Counted from the first letter of the stretch, positions 1 through 9,515 are shown. The stretch is 64,000 bases of DNA from an uncultured Paracoccaceae bacterium (GCA_947497185.1 CANMFL010000005.1:1-64000); one strand, 5' to 3'. Notes: a model not told the origin generated them from the letters alone. Numbers and translations are program-made.

Positions 1-117
1 TTGAAGTTCAACGTTGAACTGATCGCTCCAATCGCCATGGAAGACGGCCTCCGCTTCGCGATCCGCGAAGGCGGCCGGACTGTTGGCGCTGGCGTTGTGT
101 CCAAAATCGTTGAGTAA
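1..117 (+). CDS. tuf: Elongation factor Tu, C-terminal fragment
   Basis: The frame is open from base 1 and ends at TAA 115-117. It encodes the last 38 residues of EF-Tu, including the conserved end [15 protein letters not shown] followed by SKIVE, which is beta-barrel domain 3. EF-Tu is the GTPase that delivers aminoacyl-tRNA to the ribosome. The rest of the gene lies upstream of the window. A tuf gene ahead of rpsJ is the usual junction of the str and S10 operons. Here a strong terminator follows the stop, so S10 is probably not read from the tuf promoter. Confidence 0.97.
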   Translation: MKFNVELIAPIAMEDGLRFAIREGGRTVGAGVVSKIVE

Positions 118-151
118 TCAATGACGCCTCGAAAGAGGTAACAAGATCAGA

Positions 152-183
152 AAAGGCCGCTCCAGAAATGGAGCGGCCTTTTT
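152..183 (+). terminator. Intrinsic terminator after tuf
   Basis: Twelve-base-pair stem (AAAGGCCGCTCC / GGAGCGGCCTTT) with a 6-nt loop and a T run. It begins about 35 nt after the tuf stop codon. Confidence 0.9.
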
Positions 184-312
184 CATGTGTTCCAAACGTG
201 CCACTTTCGCATGTCCATGCCGTTTTTTGACAAAAAAACTGGAGCAGATGATGTGATTTCTGCAATAGTTTCAATACCGTCCCTTAATTCCAGTGACATA
301 AATAGGTGCCGA

Positions 313-1476
313 ATGGAAAACGAAACCCCACGTACTGAAGCCGAAAAAGACCGGATCGCTTATGAGAAAGTGGATGCCGGCACGGTTCAGGAATCATTGG
401 CATATGCTGCAAAGAAATCAGGCCGCTCGGTCTTACAGTTAGCGCGCGAATTTTCGAAATTGTCACGTGGGCCCAATAAAATTGCCATTTCGGAATATAT
501 TCGGTGGGGGCTATTTTACGAAGATCGATTCACAGAAAAGCAACGTGGTGAATTCATTTCGAATACGACACATTGGCCAATTGCCCACACTTGCAATAAT
601 CAAGGGTGGAGCAGTGCAGCCGAAGACAAGGTGCTTGCCGCGACGATCTTGTCGCGGGGCGGCGTATCGGTGCCCGAAACCGTAGCGGTGATCGATGCCA
701 GTGCCCGTATCTACCCCGGCATCATGAAGATATCGACGCCTGATGAATTGCGCGATTTGATCTTGGGTCTTAACTGCGAAAAACTGTTTGGTAAAATCGT
801 CGACGGCATGGTCAGCTTTGGCGTTTTCAGCGTGGTGTCGGCGGATGAAAATCACATCGTTTGCGCGGGCCATGAGCCGATGACTTACGCGGATTTCATG
901 TCATCCAATATCGGCGAAAACGCTTATATTCTGCAAAAAACCCTGAACAATCACGCTGATATAGCACCGTTCTGTTCCGCACTTGCGACCGTGCGTGTCG
1001 TCAATTTTGTTAAGGATGGCACGGTTTATTCCCCAATCGCCGTCATGTCGATGCCACAGGGGGCGCAGATCGCGGATACGCTGTGGCGGAGCGGGAACAT
1101 TGCCTGCGAGATCGACGTTTCAACTGGCGAAGTCAAAACGGTGGTCACTCGCGAGGGCCCGGAAATTGCGTTCCTGAAGGACCACCCCACGGTGGCCGGA
1201 TGGATGGGGAAAAAATTACCGTGCTGGGATGCGCTGATGGAGATGAACGAACGTGCTGCGCGAATATTCTCACCTATCCGGTATCAGTCGACGGACATCG
1301 CGATCACCGACGCGGGACCTGTCATTGTTGAACTGAACTACGGCAGCGGCTTTGGCTTACCTCAAAATGCTTCTGGTCGCGGGCTACTTACCTTGGAGGT
1401 CCGTGCATTCTTCGAAGAGTGCGGTGTATCGTTTGACGCCAAGGAAAAGTCAAAATTCAAACTGTTTGGTAAATAG
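313..1476 (+). CDS. Sugar-transfer-associated ATP-grasp family protein (387 aa)
   Basis: The C-terminal half resembles the ATP-grasp domain found next to polysaccharide and sugar-transfer genes (ATPgrasp_ST type). Visible marks are CEIDVSTGEV, a WD pair in KLPCWDALMEM, DIAITDAGPVIVELN, and the ELNYGSGFG segment with E340, where ATP-grasp enzymes bind metal. Such domains join a carboxylate to an amine or thiol through an acyl-phosphate; the substrate here is unknown. I chose ATG 313 because AGG lies just upstream and family similarity starts after it; the frame stays open to 187. The N-terminal part is more AT-rich than the adjoining ribosomal genes. It stands alone between tuf and rpsJ, with its own terminator-to-promoter slot, so its role is probably unrelated to translation. 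No glycosyltransferase lies nearby. Confidence 0.7.
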   Translation: MENETPRTEAEKDRIAYEKVDAGTVQESLAYAAKKSGRSVLQLAREFSKLSRGPNKIAISEYIRWGLFYEDRFTEKQRGEFISNTTHWPIAHTCNNQGWSSAAEDKVLAATILSRGGVSVPETVAVIDASARIYPGIMKISTPDELRDLILGLNCEKLFGKIVDGMVSFGVFSVVSADENHIVCAGHEPMTYADFMSSNIGENAYILQKTLNNHADIAPFCSALATVRVVNFVKDGTVYSPIAVMSMPQGAQIADTLWRSGNIACEIDVSTGEVKTVVTREGPEIAFLKDHPTVAGWMGKKLPCWDALMEMNERAARIFSPIRYQSTDIAITDAGPVIVELNYGSGFGLPQNASGRGLLTLEVRAFFEECGVSFDAKEKSKFKLFGK

Positions 1477-1589
1477 CCGCCGCCATTGATCGCGGCCTCA
1501 ATTAGTCGGTCGTTAAGAGTAAAGTTTTGGCCGCTCAAAGACATAGCAAATGGTCATGCGAAAAACAGTAGGAAATACGACGCTACCCC

Positions 1590-1618
1590 TTGCCACATGC
1601 GCCGCAACCCCCTATAGG
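1590..1618 (+). promoter_or_regulatory. Putative promoter of the S10 block
   Basis: TTGCCA (1590-1595), 17 bp, TATAGG (1613-1618), about 125 nt before rpsJ. A C run just precedes the -10, as it does at the rpmC promoter candidate. The match is by eye. Confidence 0.6.
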
Positions 1619-1741
1619 ACGCAAATCCGACGAGGGTGCGCTCAGCGTGCCCTCTTTCCGTTGGACGATATGACGCGATGAGGGCCTGCGATGAGGCCGG
1701 TCTTCCTCTCCGTTCGAAACCCTAATCTAGGGGTGATGAAC

Positions 1742-2053
1742 ATGGCAGCTAGCCAGAACATCCGTATTCGCCTGAAGGCGTTTGATTACCGGGTACTTGA
1801 TGCAAGTACACAGGAAATCGTTTCCACTGCAAAACGTACAGGGGCGTCCGTTCGCGGCCCGATCCCGCTTCCGAATAAAATCGAGAAGTTCACTGTTTTG
1901 CGCGGCCCGCACATTGACAAAAAATCCCGCGATCAGTTTGAGATCCGTACGCACAAGCGTCTTCTCGACATCGTAGACCCAACACCACAGACAGTAGACG
2001 CGCTGATGAAGCTCGACCTGGCTGCGGGCGTTGACGTCCAGATTTCCGTATAA
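1742..2053 (+). CDS. rpsJ: 30S ribosomal protein S10
   Basis: 103 residues, the normal length, with the S10 signature region [21 protein letters not shown] shortened here to its core [14 protein letters not shown]10 sits in the 30S head and also serves as NusE in antitermination. ATG 1742 is chosen over ATG 1736 because AGGGG at 1729-1733 is 8 nt from the former and only 2 nt from the latter. It opens a five-gene-type S10 block that here runs only to rplW before a terminator. Confidence 0.97.
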   Translation: MAASQNIRIRLKAFDYRVLDASTQEIVSTAKRTGASVRGPIPLPNKIEKFTVLRGPHIDKKSRDQFEIRTHKRLLDIVDPTPQTVDALMKLDLAAGVDVQISV

Positions 2054-2066
2054 GGAGTAGAATACT

Positions 2067-2795
2067 ATGCTCCGTTCCGGAATTATCGCAAAGAAACTGG
2101 GCATGACCCGGTTGTTTATGGAAGATGGTCAGCAGATCCCTGTGACTGTGCTGTCCCTCGAAAACCTGCAAGTTGTTGCGCAGCGTACTGTTGAGCGTGA
2201 CGGTTACGTCGCTGTTCAGCTGGGTGCCGGCAATGCAAAAGCAAAGCGTACATCCCAAGCGATGCGCGGTCACTTCGCTGCTGCCAAAGTAGAACCAAAG
2301 CGCAAAGTTGCTGAGTTCCGCATTGCAGAAGAGAACATGATCCCAGTCGGTGAAGAAATCGCTGCAAACCACTACTTCGACGGCCAGTTCGTTGACGTAT
2401 CCGGTATTTCTATCGGTAAAGGTTTTGCTGGTGCGATGAAGCGTCACAACTTTGGGGGTCTGCGGGCTACTCACGGTGTGTCTGTTTCCCACCGTTCGCA
2501 CGGGTCTACAGGCCAGTGTCAAGATCCAGGTAAAGTCTTCAAAGGTAAGAAGATGGCTGGCCACATGGGCGCTGCCCGCGTGACTACACAAAACCTGCAA
2601 GTCGTGCGCACCGACGTTGATCGTGGCCTTGTCATGATCAAAGGCGCTGTTCCCGGCTCCAAAGGTGGTTGGGTGACTGTTAAGGATGCGGTGAAAAAAC
2701 CAACTCCTGAAAACACAGTATACCCTGCTGGTTTGAAATCTGCGGCTGCTCCTGCGGCTGCTGCTGAAGTGGAGGCCGAAAACAATGAAGGCTGA
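2067..2795 (+). CDS. rplC: 50S ribosomal protein L3
   Basis: 242 residues starting [17 protein letters not shown], with the L3 signature [12 protein letters not shown] and the [10 protein letters not shown] loop that reaches the peptidyl-transferase centre. The glutamine in GSTGQ is the position methylated by PrmB in enteric bacteria. The C-terminus carries an Ala-rich extension ([14 protein letters not shown]) common in this group. Its last 11 nt overlap rplD, so the two are probably translationally coupled. Confidence 0.98.
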   Translation: MLRSGIIAKKLGMTRLFMEDGQQIPVTVLSLENLQVVAQRTVERDGYVAVQLGAGNAKAKRTSQAMRGHFAAAKVEPKRKVAEFRIAEENMIPVGEEIAANHYFDGQFVDVSGISIGKGFAGAMKRHNFGGLRATHGVSVSHRSHGSTGQCQDPGKVFKGKKMAGHMGAARVTTQNLQVVRTDVDRGLVMIKGAVPGSKGGWVTVKDAVKKPTPENTVYPAGLKSAAAPAAAAEVEAENNEG

Positions 2796-3405
2796 TGCAA
2801 TCAATCTTGACGGTGGTAAAGCCGGGTCTGTTGACCTGAACGAAGCCATCTTCGGTCTGGAACCACGCAAGGACATTCTCCACCGCGTCGTTCGCTGGCA
2901 GCGTAACAAGGCAATGGCAGGCACACACGACGTGTTGGGCCGGTCAGAGGTTTCCTTCTCTACGAAGAAAATCTATCGCCAAAAAGGCACCGGTGGCGCT
3001 CGTCACGGTTCCCGTGGCGCGCCGATCTTCCGCGGTGGTGGTACGTACAAAGGGCCGACACCACGGTCCCACGCACACGACCTGCCAAAGAAGTTCCGCA
3101 AGCTGGGTCTCAAGCACGCGCTGTCCGCTAAGGTCGCCGCTGGTGAGCTCGTCGTTGTTGAAAACATCGACATCAAAGACGCGAAAACATCCGTAGTGGC
3201 CAAACAAGTTGGTGCGCTGGGTTGGAAACGTGCCTTGATCATCGACGGTGCAACTGTGAACGCCGAGTTCGCACAAGCTGCGCGTAACATCGAAACACTG
3301 GACATCCTGCCATCGCAGGGCGCGAACGTGTATGACATCCTGCGTTCTGATACGCTCGTCATCACCAAAGCAGGTCTTGAAGCACTGGAGGCTCGCCTAT
3401 CATGA
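2785..3405 (+). CDS. rplD: 50S ribosomal protein L4
   Basis: 206 residues; [19 protein letters not shown] is the basic loop that lines the exit tunnel. In enteric bacteria L4 also represses its own S10 operon through the leader RNA; nothing comparable was recognised here. ATG 2785 lies inside the end of rplC and has GGAGG nine nt upstream, which supports it against a later ATG at 2794. It overlaps rplW by 4 nt (ATGA). Confidence 0.97.
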   Translation: MKADAINLDGGKAGSVDLNEAIFGLEPRKDILHRVVRWQRNKAMAGTHDVLGRSEVSFSTKKIYRQKGTGGARHGSRGAPIFRGGGTYKGPTPRSHAHDLPKKFRKLGLKHALSAKVAAGELVVVENIDIKDAKTSVVAKQVGALGWKRALIIDGATVNAEFAQAARNIETLDILPSQGANVYDILRSDTLVITKAGLEALEARLS

Positions 3406-3698
3406 GCACTAAGGCAGAACTGTACGACGTGATCCGCAAGCCGATCATCACTGAAAAAGCCACAACTGCGTCTGAAAACAACGCAGTGGTTTTCGAAGTT
3501 GCGATCGACAGCAACAAACCACAGATCAAAGAAGCTGTTGAAGCGCTCTTTGGTGTGAAGGTCAAAGCGGTCAATACAACGATCACTAAAGGTAAAGTAA
3601 AGCGTTTCCGTGGCCAGCTTGGTACACGTAAAGACGTGAAAAAAGCCTATGTGACGCTGGTTGAAGGCAACACAATCGACGTATCCACAGGTCTGTAA
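3402..3698 (+). CDS. rplW: 50S ribosomal protein L23
   Basis: 98 residues with [12 protein letters not shown] near the start and the [18 protein letters not shown] tail typical of bacterial L23. L23 sits at the tunnel exit and is the dock for trigger factor and SRP. It is the last gene of this unit: a terminator follows 24 nt after the stop. In most bacteria rplB would follow directly; here 1.2 kb of other sequence intervenes. Confidence 0.97.
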   Translation: MSTKAELYDVIRKPIITEKATTASENNAVVFEVAIDSNKPQIKEAVEALFGVKVKAVNTTITKGKVKRFRGQLGTRKDVKKAYVTLVEGNTIDVSTGL

Positions 3699-3722
3699 AG
3701 ACTAGGCGTCGTTGAATTTGAG

Positions 3723-3754
3723 GAGGCCCTCGCAGTGATGCGGGGGCCTCTTTC
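3723..3754 (+). terminator. Intrinsic terminator after rplW
   Basis: Eleven-base-pair stem GAGGCCCTCGC / GCGGGGGCCTC (one T-G pair), loop AGTGAT, then TTTCC. The T run is short, so termination may be partial. Confidence 0.75.
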
Positions 3755-3847
3755 CGTTGAAAGGGCTACCATGCCCGTTCAACGAGCGCGCAAAGTCTCA
3801 TTGCCCGCAATGTGACAGCGTCACTCAGTGGTTATTGTTCCGTTTTG

Positions 3848-4093
3848 TCAGCCTTCGACAAGCGGGAGGCAGAATGGGTATGTCAAACCAAGCGTGACGG
3901 CCGTAAGAATTAAGAAGAACATTTTCCCAAATGTGGCTATGAAAGCGTAGACCAGCAGCGGGATTGCCAACCCAATATACCAATACCGAGAATGGTTAAC
4001 GCCAAGTACTACGAACGGTGCAGCTGTAATGCAGGCGAACAGAACGGCTAGAAAACCGGACAGCATTTCGCCGCATTGAAGAATAACATCCAT
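3848..4093 (-). CDS. Small hydrophobic membrane protein, unknown
   Basis: 81 residues, nearly all hydrophobic, with probable membrane segments at about 10-30, 37-53 and 57-72. No family recognised. The start codon has only a weak TAGGT eight nt upstream. It lies on the strand opposite to the ribosomal genes in the rplW-rplB gap. The hydrophobic pattern, rather than homology, is the reason to call it, so it may be spurious. Confidence 0.45.
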   Translation of the reverse strand: MDVILQCGEMLSGFLAVLFACITAAPFVVLGVNHSRYWYIGLAIPLLVYAFIATFGKMFFLILTAVTLGLTYPFCLPLVEG

Positions 4094-4308
4094 TCGGCGA
4101 ACCTAGTGCGAGGGTATGTTTCGCGCAACGGCTGTATGAGGGCCTGCGTCTGCCCGTGGGGTGGCGCGCATGACGCCACTTCTAACTGGCGGGGCCGCCA
4201 ACGCCAGCCCGCCGGAACTGGCTAGCGCTGGCCCGGCGCCTACGGCATGATTATAGGCCGTCACCGCATTCCCTGATCACAGGTAAATGTATGAGAAGAC
4301 GAATTGCA

Positions 4309-4635
4309 CTAGTTACAGAAAACATTTGTGCCGACAGTTTGGCAGGTAGTCCCATTGCTAAAGAAGGTGCTATTCCCGATTTGCTGTGCCGACGTACCGT
4401 CGCTGTAGAAAGTATTGTTACCAATCGTTTGAGAATTCAGTCCGTCCGATCCGAATGTGCTATTGCCGATACGTTGGTCCGTTACGCCGTTGCTGTAAAA
4501 TGTTGTGTTGCCAACAGATTGAGAGCTGACACCGTTATCGCAAAACGTGCTATTACCAATAGACTGACATGTTTGTGCCGACACTGAGGACGTCGATATG
4601 AGTAGGGCGGTAAACACAATGGCTGCTAGTTTCAT
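4309..4635 (-). CDS. Secreted protein of six 15-residue repeats (108 aa)
   Basis: A clear signal peptide (MKLAAIVFTALLISTSSVSA) is followed by a mature part of 88 residues built wholly from five 15-residue units and one of 13. The consensus is xxxQxIGNSTFxSNG. Only the first and last units carry cysteines, at positions 3 and 12 of the unit (C23, C32, C98, C107), as if they capped the array. The start is set by AGGAA eight nt upstream of ATG 4635; the frame is open further upstream but carries no sensible sequence. The Q-x-I-G-N pattern recalls short IGN-repeat secreted proteins of proteobacteria and, more loosely, curlin repeats, so a beta-solenoid or amyloid-like fold is possible. Function unknown. 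It sits between rplW and rplB on the opposite strand. Confidence 0.75.
   Translation of the reverse strand: MKLAAIVFTALLISTSSVSAQTCQSIGNSTFCDNGVSSQSVGNTTFYSNGVTDQRIGNSTFGSDGLNSQTIGNNTFYSDGTSAQQIGNSTFFSNGTTCQTVGTNVFCN
4312..4575 (-). repeat. Coding tandem repeat, 45-nt period, six units
   Basis: The DNA of the mature repeat protein has a 45-nt period that keeps the reading frame. Units have drifted from each other in sequence, so expansion is not recent. This is coding repetition, not a CRISPR array. Confidence 0.8.
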
Positions 4636-4779
4636 AAAAATAATTCCTTGTTGAGATTTAATAGCTTCGGATTTGAGTAGTAATGGGAATCCGTTGCAAT
4701 TCTCTGATGATCCTTGACTTGGTCTTTTCCAAGGCGTTGTTGCGCATTTGAGGTGCTGTTGTTGAAAACCTGAAGCCAC

Positions 4780-4808
4780 TTGCCACCCTCCCAACTCCCT
4801 GCTACATC
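4780..4808 (+). promoter_or_regulatory. Putative promoter of the rplB block
   Basis: TTGCCA (4780-4785), 17 bp, TACATC (4803-4808), 120 nt before rplB. The -35 is identical to that of the rpsJ promoter candidate. The leader holds a small hairpin near 4820-4845 (CGGATTCGTTCCG). Confidence 0.5.
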
Positions 4809-4928
4809 CCCGCTACTCAATGGCCTCGGATTCGTTCCGGGGCCGTTGTGTTATGACTATTCTGGCACCTACGGGGGCCTTCACATCAGGTCTCTTCGGG
4901 GACCGCCAAGCAAACGGAAGAAGCTAAC

Positions 4929-5771
<843 letters not shown>

Positions 5772-5773
5772 GT

Positions 5774-6052
5774 ATGGCTCGTTCCGTCTGGAAAGGCCCA
5801 TTTGTGGACTCATATGTCCTCAAAAAGGCCGAAGCGACCCGCGAAAGCGGCCGCAACGAAGTGATCAAGATCTGGTCACGTCGTTCTACAATCCTGCCTC
5901 AGTTCGTTGGTCTCACCTTTGGTGTGTACAACGGCAAGAAGCACATCCCTGTGAACATCTCTGAAGACATGATTGGTCAGAAGTTCGGTGAGTATTCACC
6001 AACTCGGACCTACTACGGTCACGCAGCAGATAAAAAAGCGAAGCGGAAATAA
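5774..6052 (+). CDS. rpsS: 30S ribosomal protein S19
   Basis: 92 residues starting [20 protein letters not shown], with the signature [23 protein letters not shown]19 forms the head of the 30S subunit with S13 and contacts the A-site finger and P-site tRNA. It lies 2 nt after rplB and 3 nt before rplV. Confidence 0.98.
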   Translation: MARSVWKGPFVDSYVLKKAEATRESGRNEVIKIWSRRSTILPQFVGLTFGVYNGKKHIPVNISEDMIGQKFGEYSPTRTYYGHAADKKAKRK

Positions 6053-6055
6053 GCC

Positions 6056-6436
6056 ATGAGCAAGGATAAGAATCCCCGCCGCGTGGCCGACAATGAAGCA
6101 CGTGCAAAACTGCGCATGTTGAAAACGTCCCCGCAGAAACTGAACCTCGTTGCTGGCCTGATCCGCGGCAAGAAAGTCGAACGCGCTCTTACAGAGCTGA
6201 CTTTCTCCAAAAAGCGGATTTCGGATGACGTGAAGAAATGCCTTCAGTCAGCCATCGCCAACGCTGAGAACAACCACAACCTTGACGTTGATGAGTTGGT
6301 TGTTGCCGAAGCTTACGTCGGCAAAAACTTGATCATGAAGCGCGGTCGTCCTCGGGCACGTGGCCGTTTCGGCAAGATCATCAAGCCGTTCTCAGAAATC
6401 ACCATCGTGGTGCGTCAAGTCGAGGAGCAAGCGTAA
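6056..6436 (+). CDS. rplV: 50S ribosomal protein L22
   Basis: 126 residues. The extended hairpin that narrows the exit tunnel is in the part [14 protein letters not shown], the site where macrolide-resistance changes occur in other bacteria. An N-terminal extension ([19 protein letters not shown]) precedes the usual core. Its stop overlaps the rpsC start by one base (TAATG). Confidence 0.98.
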   Translation: MSKDKNPRRVADNEARAKLRMLKTSPQKLNLVAGLIRGKKVERALTELTFSKKRISDDVKKCLQSAIANAENNHNLDVDELVVAEAYVGKNLIMKRGRPRARGRFGKIIKPFSEITIVVRQVEEQA

Positions 6437-7140
6437 TGGGTAACAAAGTAAACCCAATCGGCATGCGTCTTCAGGTCAACCGTACCTGGGACAGCCGTTG
6501 GTATGCAGATACCAAAGACTACGGTGACCTTCTTCTTGAAGATCTCGCCATCAAGGCGTTCATCAAGAAAGAATGCGCACAATCCGGCGTCAGCCGCGTG
6601 ATCATTGAACGTCCGCACAAAAAGTGCCGCGTCACAATCCACGCAGCCCGTCCTGGTGTGATCATCGGCAAGAAAGGTGCAGACATCGAAGGTCTGCGTC
6701 AGAAGCTGGCGAAACTCACTGCGTCTGAATTGCACCTCAACATCGTTGAAGTTCGCAAGCCAGAGCTCGATGCAGCACTTGTTGCTGAGAACATCGGTCA
6801 GCAGCTTGAGCGTCGTGTGTCTTTCCGTCGCGCTATGAAACGTTCTGTTCAGAACTCCATGCGTATGGGTGCCCTTGGTATCCGTATCAACCTCGCCGGT
6901 CGTCTTGGCGGTGCTGAAATCGCGCGGACTGAATGGTACCGTGAGGGCCGCGTGCCGCTTCACACATTGCGTGCAGACATCGACTATGCGCACTACGAAG
7001 CACAAACAGCTTATGGTATCATTGGTATCAAGGTGTTCATCTACAAAGGTGACATCATGGAACACGATCCATCCGCACATGACCGCAAACACGCTGAGCT
7101 CCAAGAGGGTGCTATCCCTCGTGGCGCCGGTCGTCGCTAA
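6436..7140 (+). CDS. rpsC: 30S ribosomal protein S3
   Basis: 234 residues starting [12 protein letters not shown]. It has the type-2 KH motif [15 protein letters not shown] and the second S3 domain ending in [12 protein letters not shown]3 lies at the mRNA entry tunnel and takes part in helicase activity there. It is followed 13 nt later by rplP with AAGGAG before its start. Confidence 0.98.
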   Translation: MGNKVNPIGMRLQVNRTWDSRWYADTKDYGDLLLEDLAIKAFIKKECAQSGVSRVIIERPHKKCRVTIHAARPGVIIGKKGADIEGLRQKLAKLTASELHLNIVEVRKPELDAALVAENIGQQLERRVSFRRAMKRSVQNSMRMGALGIRINLAGRLGGAEIARTEWYREGRVPLHTLRADIDYAHYEAQTAYGIIGIKVFIYKGDIMEHDPSAHDRKHAELQEGAIPRGAGRR

Positions 7141-7153
7141 GGAGATATGAACA

Positions 7154-7567
7154 ATGCTTCAGCCAAAGCGTACAAAACACCGCAAGCTTCATAAAGGCCG
7201 CATCCGCGGTGAAGCTAAAGGCGGCTCTGACATGAACTTTGGTTCGTTTGGTCTTAAGGCCATCGAACCAGAGCGCATCACAGCTCGTCAAATCGAAGCT
7301 GCACGTCGTGCAATGACGCGTCACATGAAGCGTCAAGGCCGTGTGTGGATCCGTATCTTCCCAGACACACCAGTGACGTCTAAGCCCGTCGAAGTGCGTA
7401 TGGGTAAAGGTAAAGGTTCCATTGATTTTTGGGCATGCAAGGTCAAACCAGGCCGCGTTATGTTCGAAATCGACGGCGTATCCGAAGCCGTTGCACGTGA
7501 GGCGCTTCGCCTTGCAGCAATGAAATTGCCTATCAAAACACGTACAATCGTACGCGAAGACTGGTAA
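7154..7567 (+). CDS. rplP: 50S ribosomal protein L16
   Basis: 137 residues, starting [16 protein letters not shown] with the signature region [20 protein letters not shown] shortened here to its middle [14 protein letters not shown]. The Arg hydroxylated by YcfD in other bacteria falls in this region. L16 organises the A-site of the 50S subunit. It is last in its unit: a long terminator follows after 36 nt, and rpmC, normally adjacent, is 3.3 kb away. Confidence 0.98.
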   Translation: MLQPKRTKHRKLHKGRIRGEAKGGSDMNFGSFGLKAIEPERITARQIEAARRAMTRHMKRQGRVWIRIFPDTPVTSKPVEVRMGKGKGSIDFWACKVKPGRVMFEIDGVSEAVAREALRLAAMKLPIKTRTIVREDW

Positions 7568-7603
7568 ATTCGACGGTCACTTCGGTGATTTACTGAAAAG
7601 AAT

Positions 7604-7639
7604 AAAAAGCCCCCGCTGTTAAGTCAGCGGGGGCTTTTT
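7604..7639 (+). terminator. Strong intrinsic terminator after rplP
   Basis: Fifteen-base-pair uninterrupted stem AAAAAGCCCCCGCTG / CAGCGGGGGCTTTTT with a 6-nt loop. Its A and T runs make it able to act in both directions. Confidence 0.93.
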
Positions 7640-7752
7640 CTGTCGGAACATGCTGTGTTGTGCAGGGCGTAAGCCAATAAGCGATGGATCGGAGTAGGGG
7701 GGACCTTACGTGAAATGACGTTCAAAACTGCCGCTCACATCCTCGCCACATC

Positions 7753-7780
7753 TTGAATATTGATCGAACCCAAATATATT
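7753..7780 (+). promoter_or_regulatory. Putative stress-type promoter of the CsbD-like gene
   Basis: CTTGAAT, 16 bp, TATATT upstream of the csbD-like gene. CTTGAA is close to the -35 of heat-shock sigma factors in alphaproteobacteria, but a housekeeping promoter fits as well. Confidence 0.35.
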
Positions 7781-7842
7781 TCAGATGTGGGGTGAGAGGT
7801 TTTGCCCCATTTGTAAATCACGTTAACTATGAGGTTCGTTCT

Positions 7843-8046
7843 ATGAATTGGGATATAATTGAGGGCAAATGGAGCCAGCTTACCGGTAAAGTCAAAGAAA
7901 CCTGGGGTGATCTCACCGACGACGAGATCACGCAAGCCGAGGGCAAAAAAGACAAACTGGTCGGCGTCATCCAAGCCAAATATGGTATAGCTAAAGAAGA
8001 AGCCGAGAAGCGCGTTGATGAGTTCAGCGCAGCTCTTGAGGACTAA
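7843..8046 (+). CDS. CsbD-family stress protein (67 aa)
   Basis: MNWDIIEGKWSQLTGKVKE is the start typical of CsbD-like proteins, small, charged, helical and stress-induced in many bacteria; their biochemical role is unknown. ATG 7843 is preceded by GAGG at a good distance and matches the family start; an earlier in-frame ATG at 7753 falls in the promoter region. It is monocistronic, with its own terminator, and is the first of the accessory genes in the rplP-rpmC gap. Confidence 0.9.
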   Translation: MNWDIIEGKWSQLTGKVKETWGDLTDDEITQAEGKKDKLVGVIQAKYGIAKEEAEKRVDEFSAALED

Positions 8047-8070
8047 AACCTCGACCTAATCACGCCGCGA

Positions 8071-8098
8071 GCGCCGAGAGTTTTCTCGGCGCTTTTTT
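8071..8098 (+). terminator. Intrinsic terminator after the CsbD-like gene
   Basis: Nine-base-pair stem GCGCCGAGA / TCTCGGCGC, loop GTTT, six Ts. Confidence 0.92.
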
Positions 8099-8189
8099 GT
8101 TGGCCTGTCGGACTAGGGGCTGACAAATCGGATGATAGACACGCAAATTCGTGAACGCCCGATGTCGGAGCGTAGACAAATACAACCGC

Positions 8190-8564
8190 CTACAGCGTTC
8201 TCCGTCCCAGCCAAACCAACACCAGTGCCACGACAGCCGGCACCGTCTGAATAATCAGCGCCTTGGGCGTGACCGTTGCTGCGCCAAACAGTCCAGCCAC
8301 AGCCACAAAGATCAGAAAACAAGCAGCCACATTCGCCTGCCATTTCCGGTCCCGAATAAACAGCGACCAGATCAGGCCAGCCGCCAAAAACGCGTTATAA
8401 ATCCCTTGGTTCGCAGCCATATCGATGGTCTGTGCAAACAGCTCCGGTTGGAAGGTCGTGAAAATACTGGGGCCGCGGCTTGTCCACGCGAAAATCTCGA
8501 ACCACGCGATATACAGCTGAAGCAGGGCGATCAGCCCGATTAAGGCCAGTGATAGGCTACGCAT
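8190..8564 (-). CDS. DUF1304 family membrane protein (124 aa)
   Basis: Four probable membrane helices, at about 5-24, 55-70, 77-97 and 102-120. The family marks are the pattern around YIAWFEIFAW near the start and the MAANQGIYNAFLAAGL segment. DUF1304 proteins are small inner-membrane proteins of unknown function. AGGGAA eight nt upstream supports the start at 8564. It is transcribed against its neighbours. Confidence 0.85.
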   Translation of the reverse strand: MRSLSLALIGLIALLQLYIAWFEIFAWTSRGPSIFTTFQPELFAQTIDMAANQGIYNAFLAAGLIWSLFIRDRKWQANVAACFLIFVAVAGLFGAATVTPKALIIQTVPAVVALVLVWLGRRTL

Positions 8565-8699
8565 GTGACATTCCCTTTTGGCTGCAACGTTAACGGTAGC
8601 CGTACAGCGCGTCTATGGTTTGGACGTTCTCAACTAGCGCTGTTATTCCATGCGCCGCGCAGTTAGCATCACCACAGAATATAGCGCGAGGCAAAGACC

Positions 8700-8879
8700 A
8701 TGAAACACGTCCCCAAGCCCACCACCGACGACGATCTCATCAAGCAGTTCCTTGAGAACGGCGGCAAAGTCACCAAAGGCAAGACGAAACCGATGCCCGA
8801 TGACCTTGGCCTGTCCAACAACGTCTGGGGCAACAAGCTGACCAAAGACGAGAAGGCGGCGAAAAACAACAAATCTTAG
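8700..8879 (+). CDS. Small conserved-looking protein, 59 aa
   Basis: ATG 8700 with GAGG eight nt upstream, stop TAG 8877-8879. The protein begins MKHVPKPTTDDDLIKQFLEN and contains GGKVTKGKTKPMPDD followed by LGLSNNVWGNKLTKDEK. It is hydrophilic, with no membrane segment or cysteine. The first part (D-L-I-x-x-F-L-x-x-G-G-x-V-T) looks like a short helix-turn unit. I recall similar small proteins in other Rhodobacteraceae but no function for them. The good ribosome-binding site and coherent composition support a real gene. Confidence 0.65.
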   Translation: MKHVPKPTTDDDLIKQFLENGGKVTKGKTKPMPDDLGLSNNVWGNKLTKDEKAAKNNKS

Positions 8880-8981
8880 GTCAGCCTAAGTGTGATTGCC
8901 CAAATTTGACCGAACCTGCGGCGCAATTCTGTCTTGCCGTCGTTGGATACGCATCCTGTCATCTACTGCGGGACTGGGCTC

Positions 8982-9515
8982 ATGAAATTTCACCAATCAC
9001 TTTTTGTGGCTGCGATCACAATGCTGCCAACAACCGCCAGCGCGTGGGAATTCGGTCGCAAGGTGCGCGGTCCTGACTACCTCGATCCATACCTTTATTT
9101 CTTTGGGTTTCTGACCGCAGTGTCGTTCATCGCCGTGGCCCTGACGAAACCCGCATCGGTTCCGTTTAACCAGATGTACCGCGCCAAAGACCTGCCGATC
9201 TTGTGCAAAACCTATCACCGGATGTTCAGCCTCGTCGCACTGCCGTTTCTGGCGATCTTACTGACCGGACCGGGGATTTTGATCTACGAACGTGATTTCA
9301 AAGCCAAGCCCACCGAAGAGGTCGCTGCATTACCGCCCACCACGCTGACAGGTATTGTCGCAACGTCGCTTGCCGCCCAGACACCTGAACCAGAACCGAC
9401 GCTGCCAGAGCCACGATCAGCCCCAATCGCTGCAGAAGATACCGCCGCACCAGTCAGGACAGGTGCAAGCGGCGCGAAATTCATCTCGGCACGCAGGTTC
9501 GACGAGCAGGATTAA
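8982..9515 (+). CDS. Exported or membrane protein, unknown (177 aa)
   Basis: The start at ATG 8982 gives a hydrophobic leader (residues 4-21, ending TASA), then a membrane segment at about 38-55 and another at about 83-102. The C-terminal third (about 110-177) is rich in Pro, Ala and Glu and likely flexible. No family recognised. The ribosome-binding site is weak. It converges with the oxygenase gene and the two stop codons share TTAA. Confidence 0.6.
   Translation: MKFHQSLFVAAITMLPTTASAWEFGRKVRGPDYLDPYLYFFGFLTAVSFIAVALTKPASVPFNQMYRAKDLPILCKTYHRMFSLVALPFLAILLTGPGILIYERDFKAKPTEEVAALPPTTLTGIVATSLAAQTPEPEPTLPEPRSAPIAAEDTAAPVRTGASGAKFISARRFDEQD

Noticed and set aside
1890..2924. 344-codon open frame on the minus strand across rplC and rplD
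   Set aside because: It is antisense to two certain ribosomal genes, has no family resemblance and reflects the codon bias of the plus-strand genes.
4312..4575. Regularly spaced repeats that might suggest a CRISPR array
   Set aside because: Units are contiguous, degenerate and keep a reading frame; there are no constant repeats separated by unique spacers and no cas genes.
4291..4587. 98-codon plus-strand frame with apparent repeats in the rplW-rplB gap
   Set aside because: It is the complement of the repeat protein; the repeats follow from the 45-nt period, and only the minus frame has a signal peptide and ribosome-binding site.
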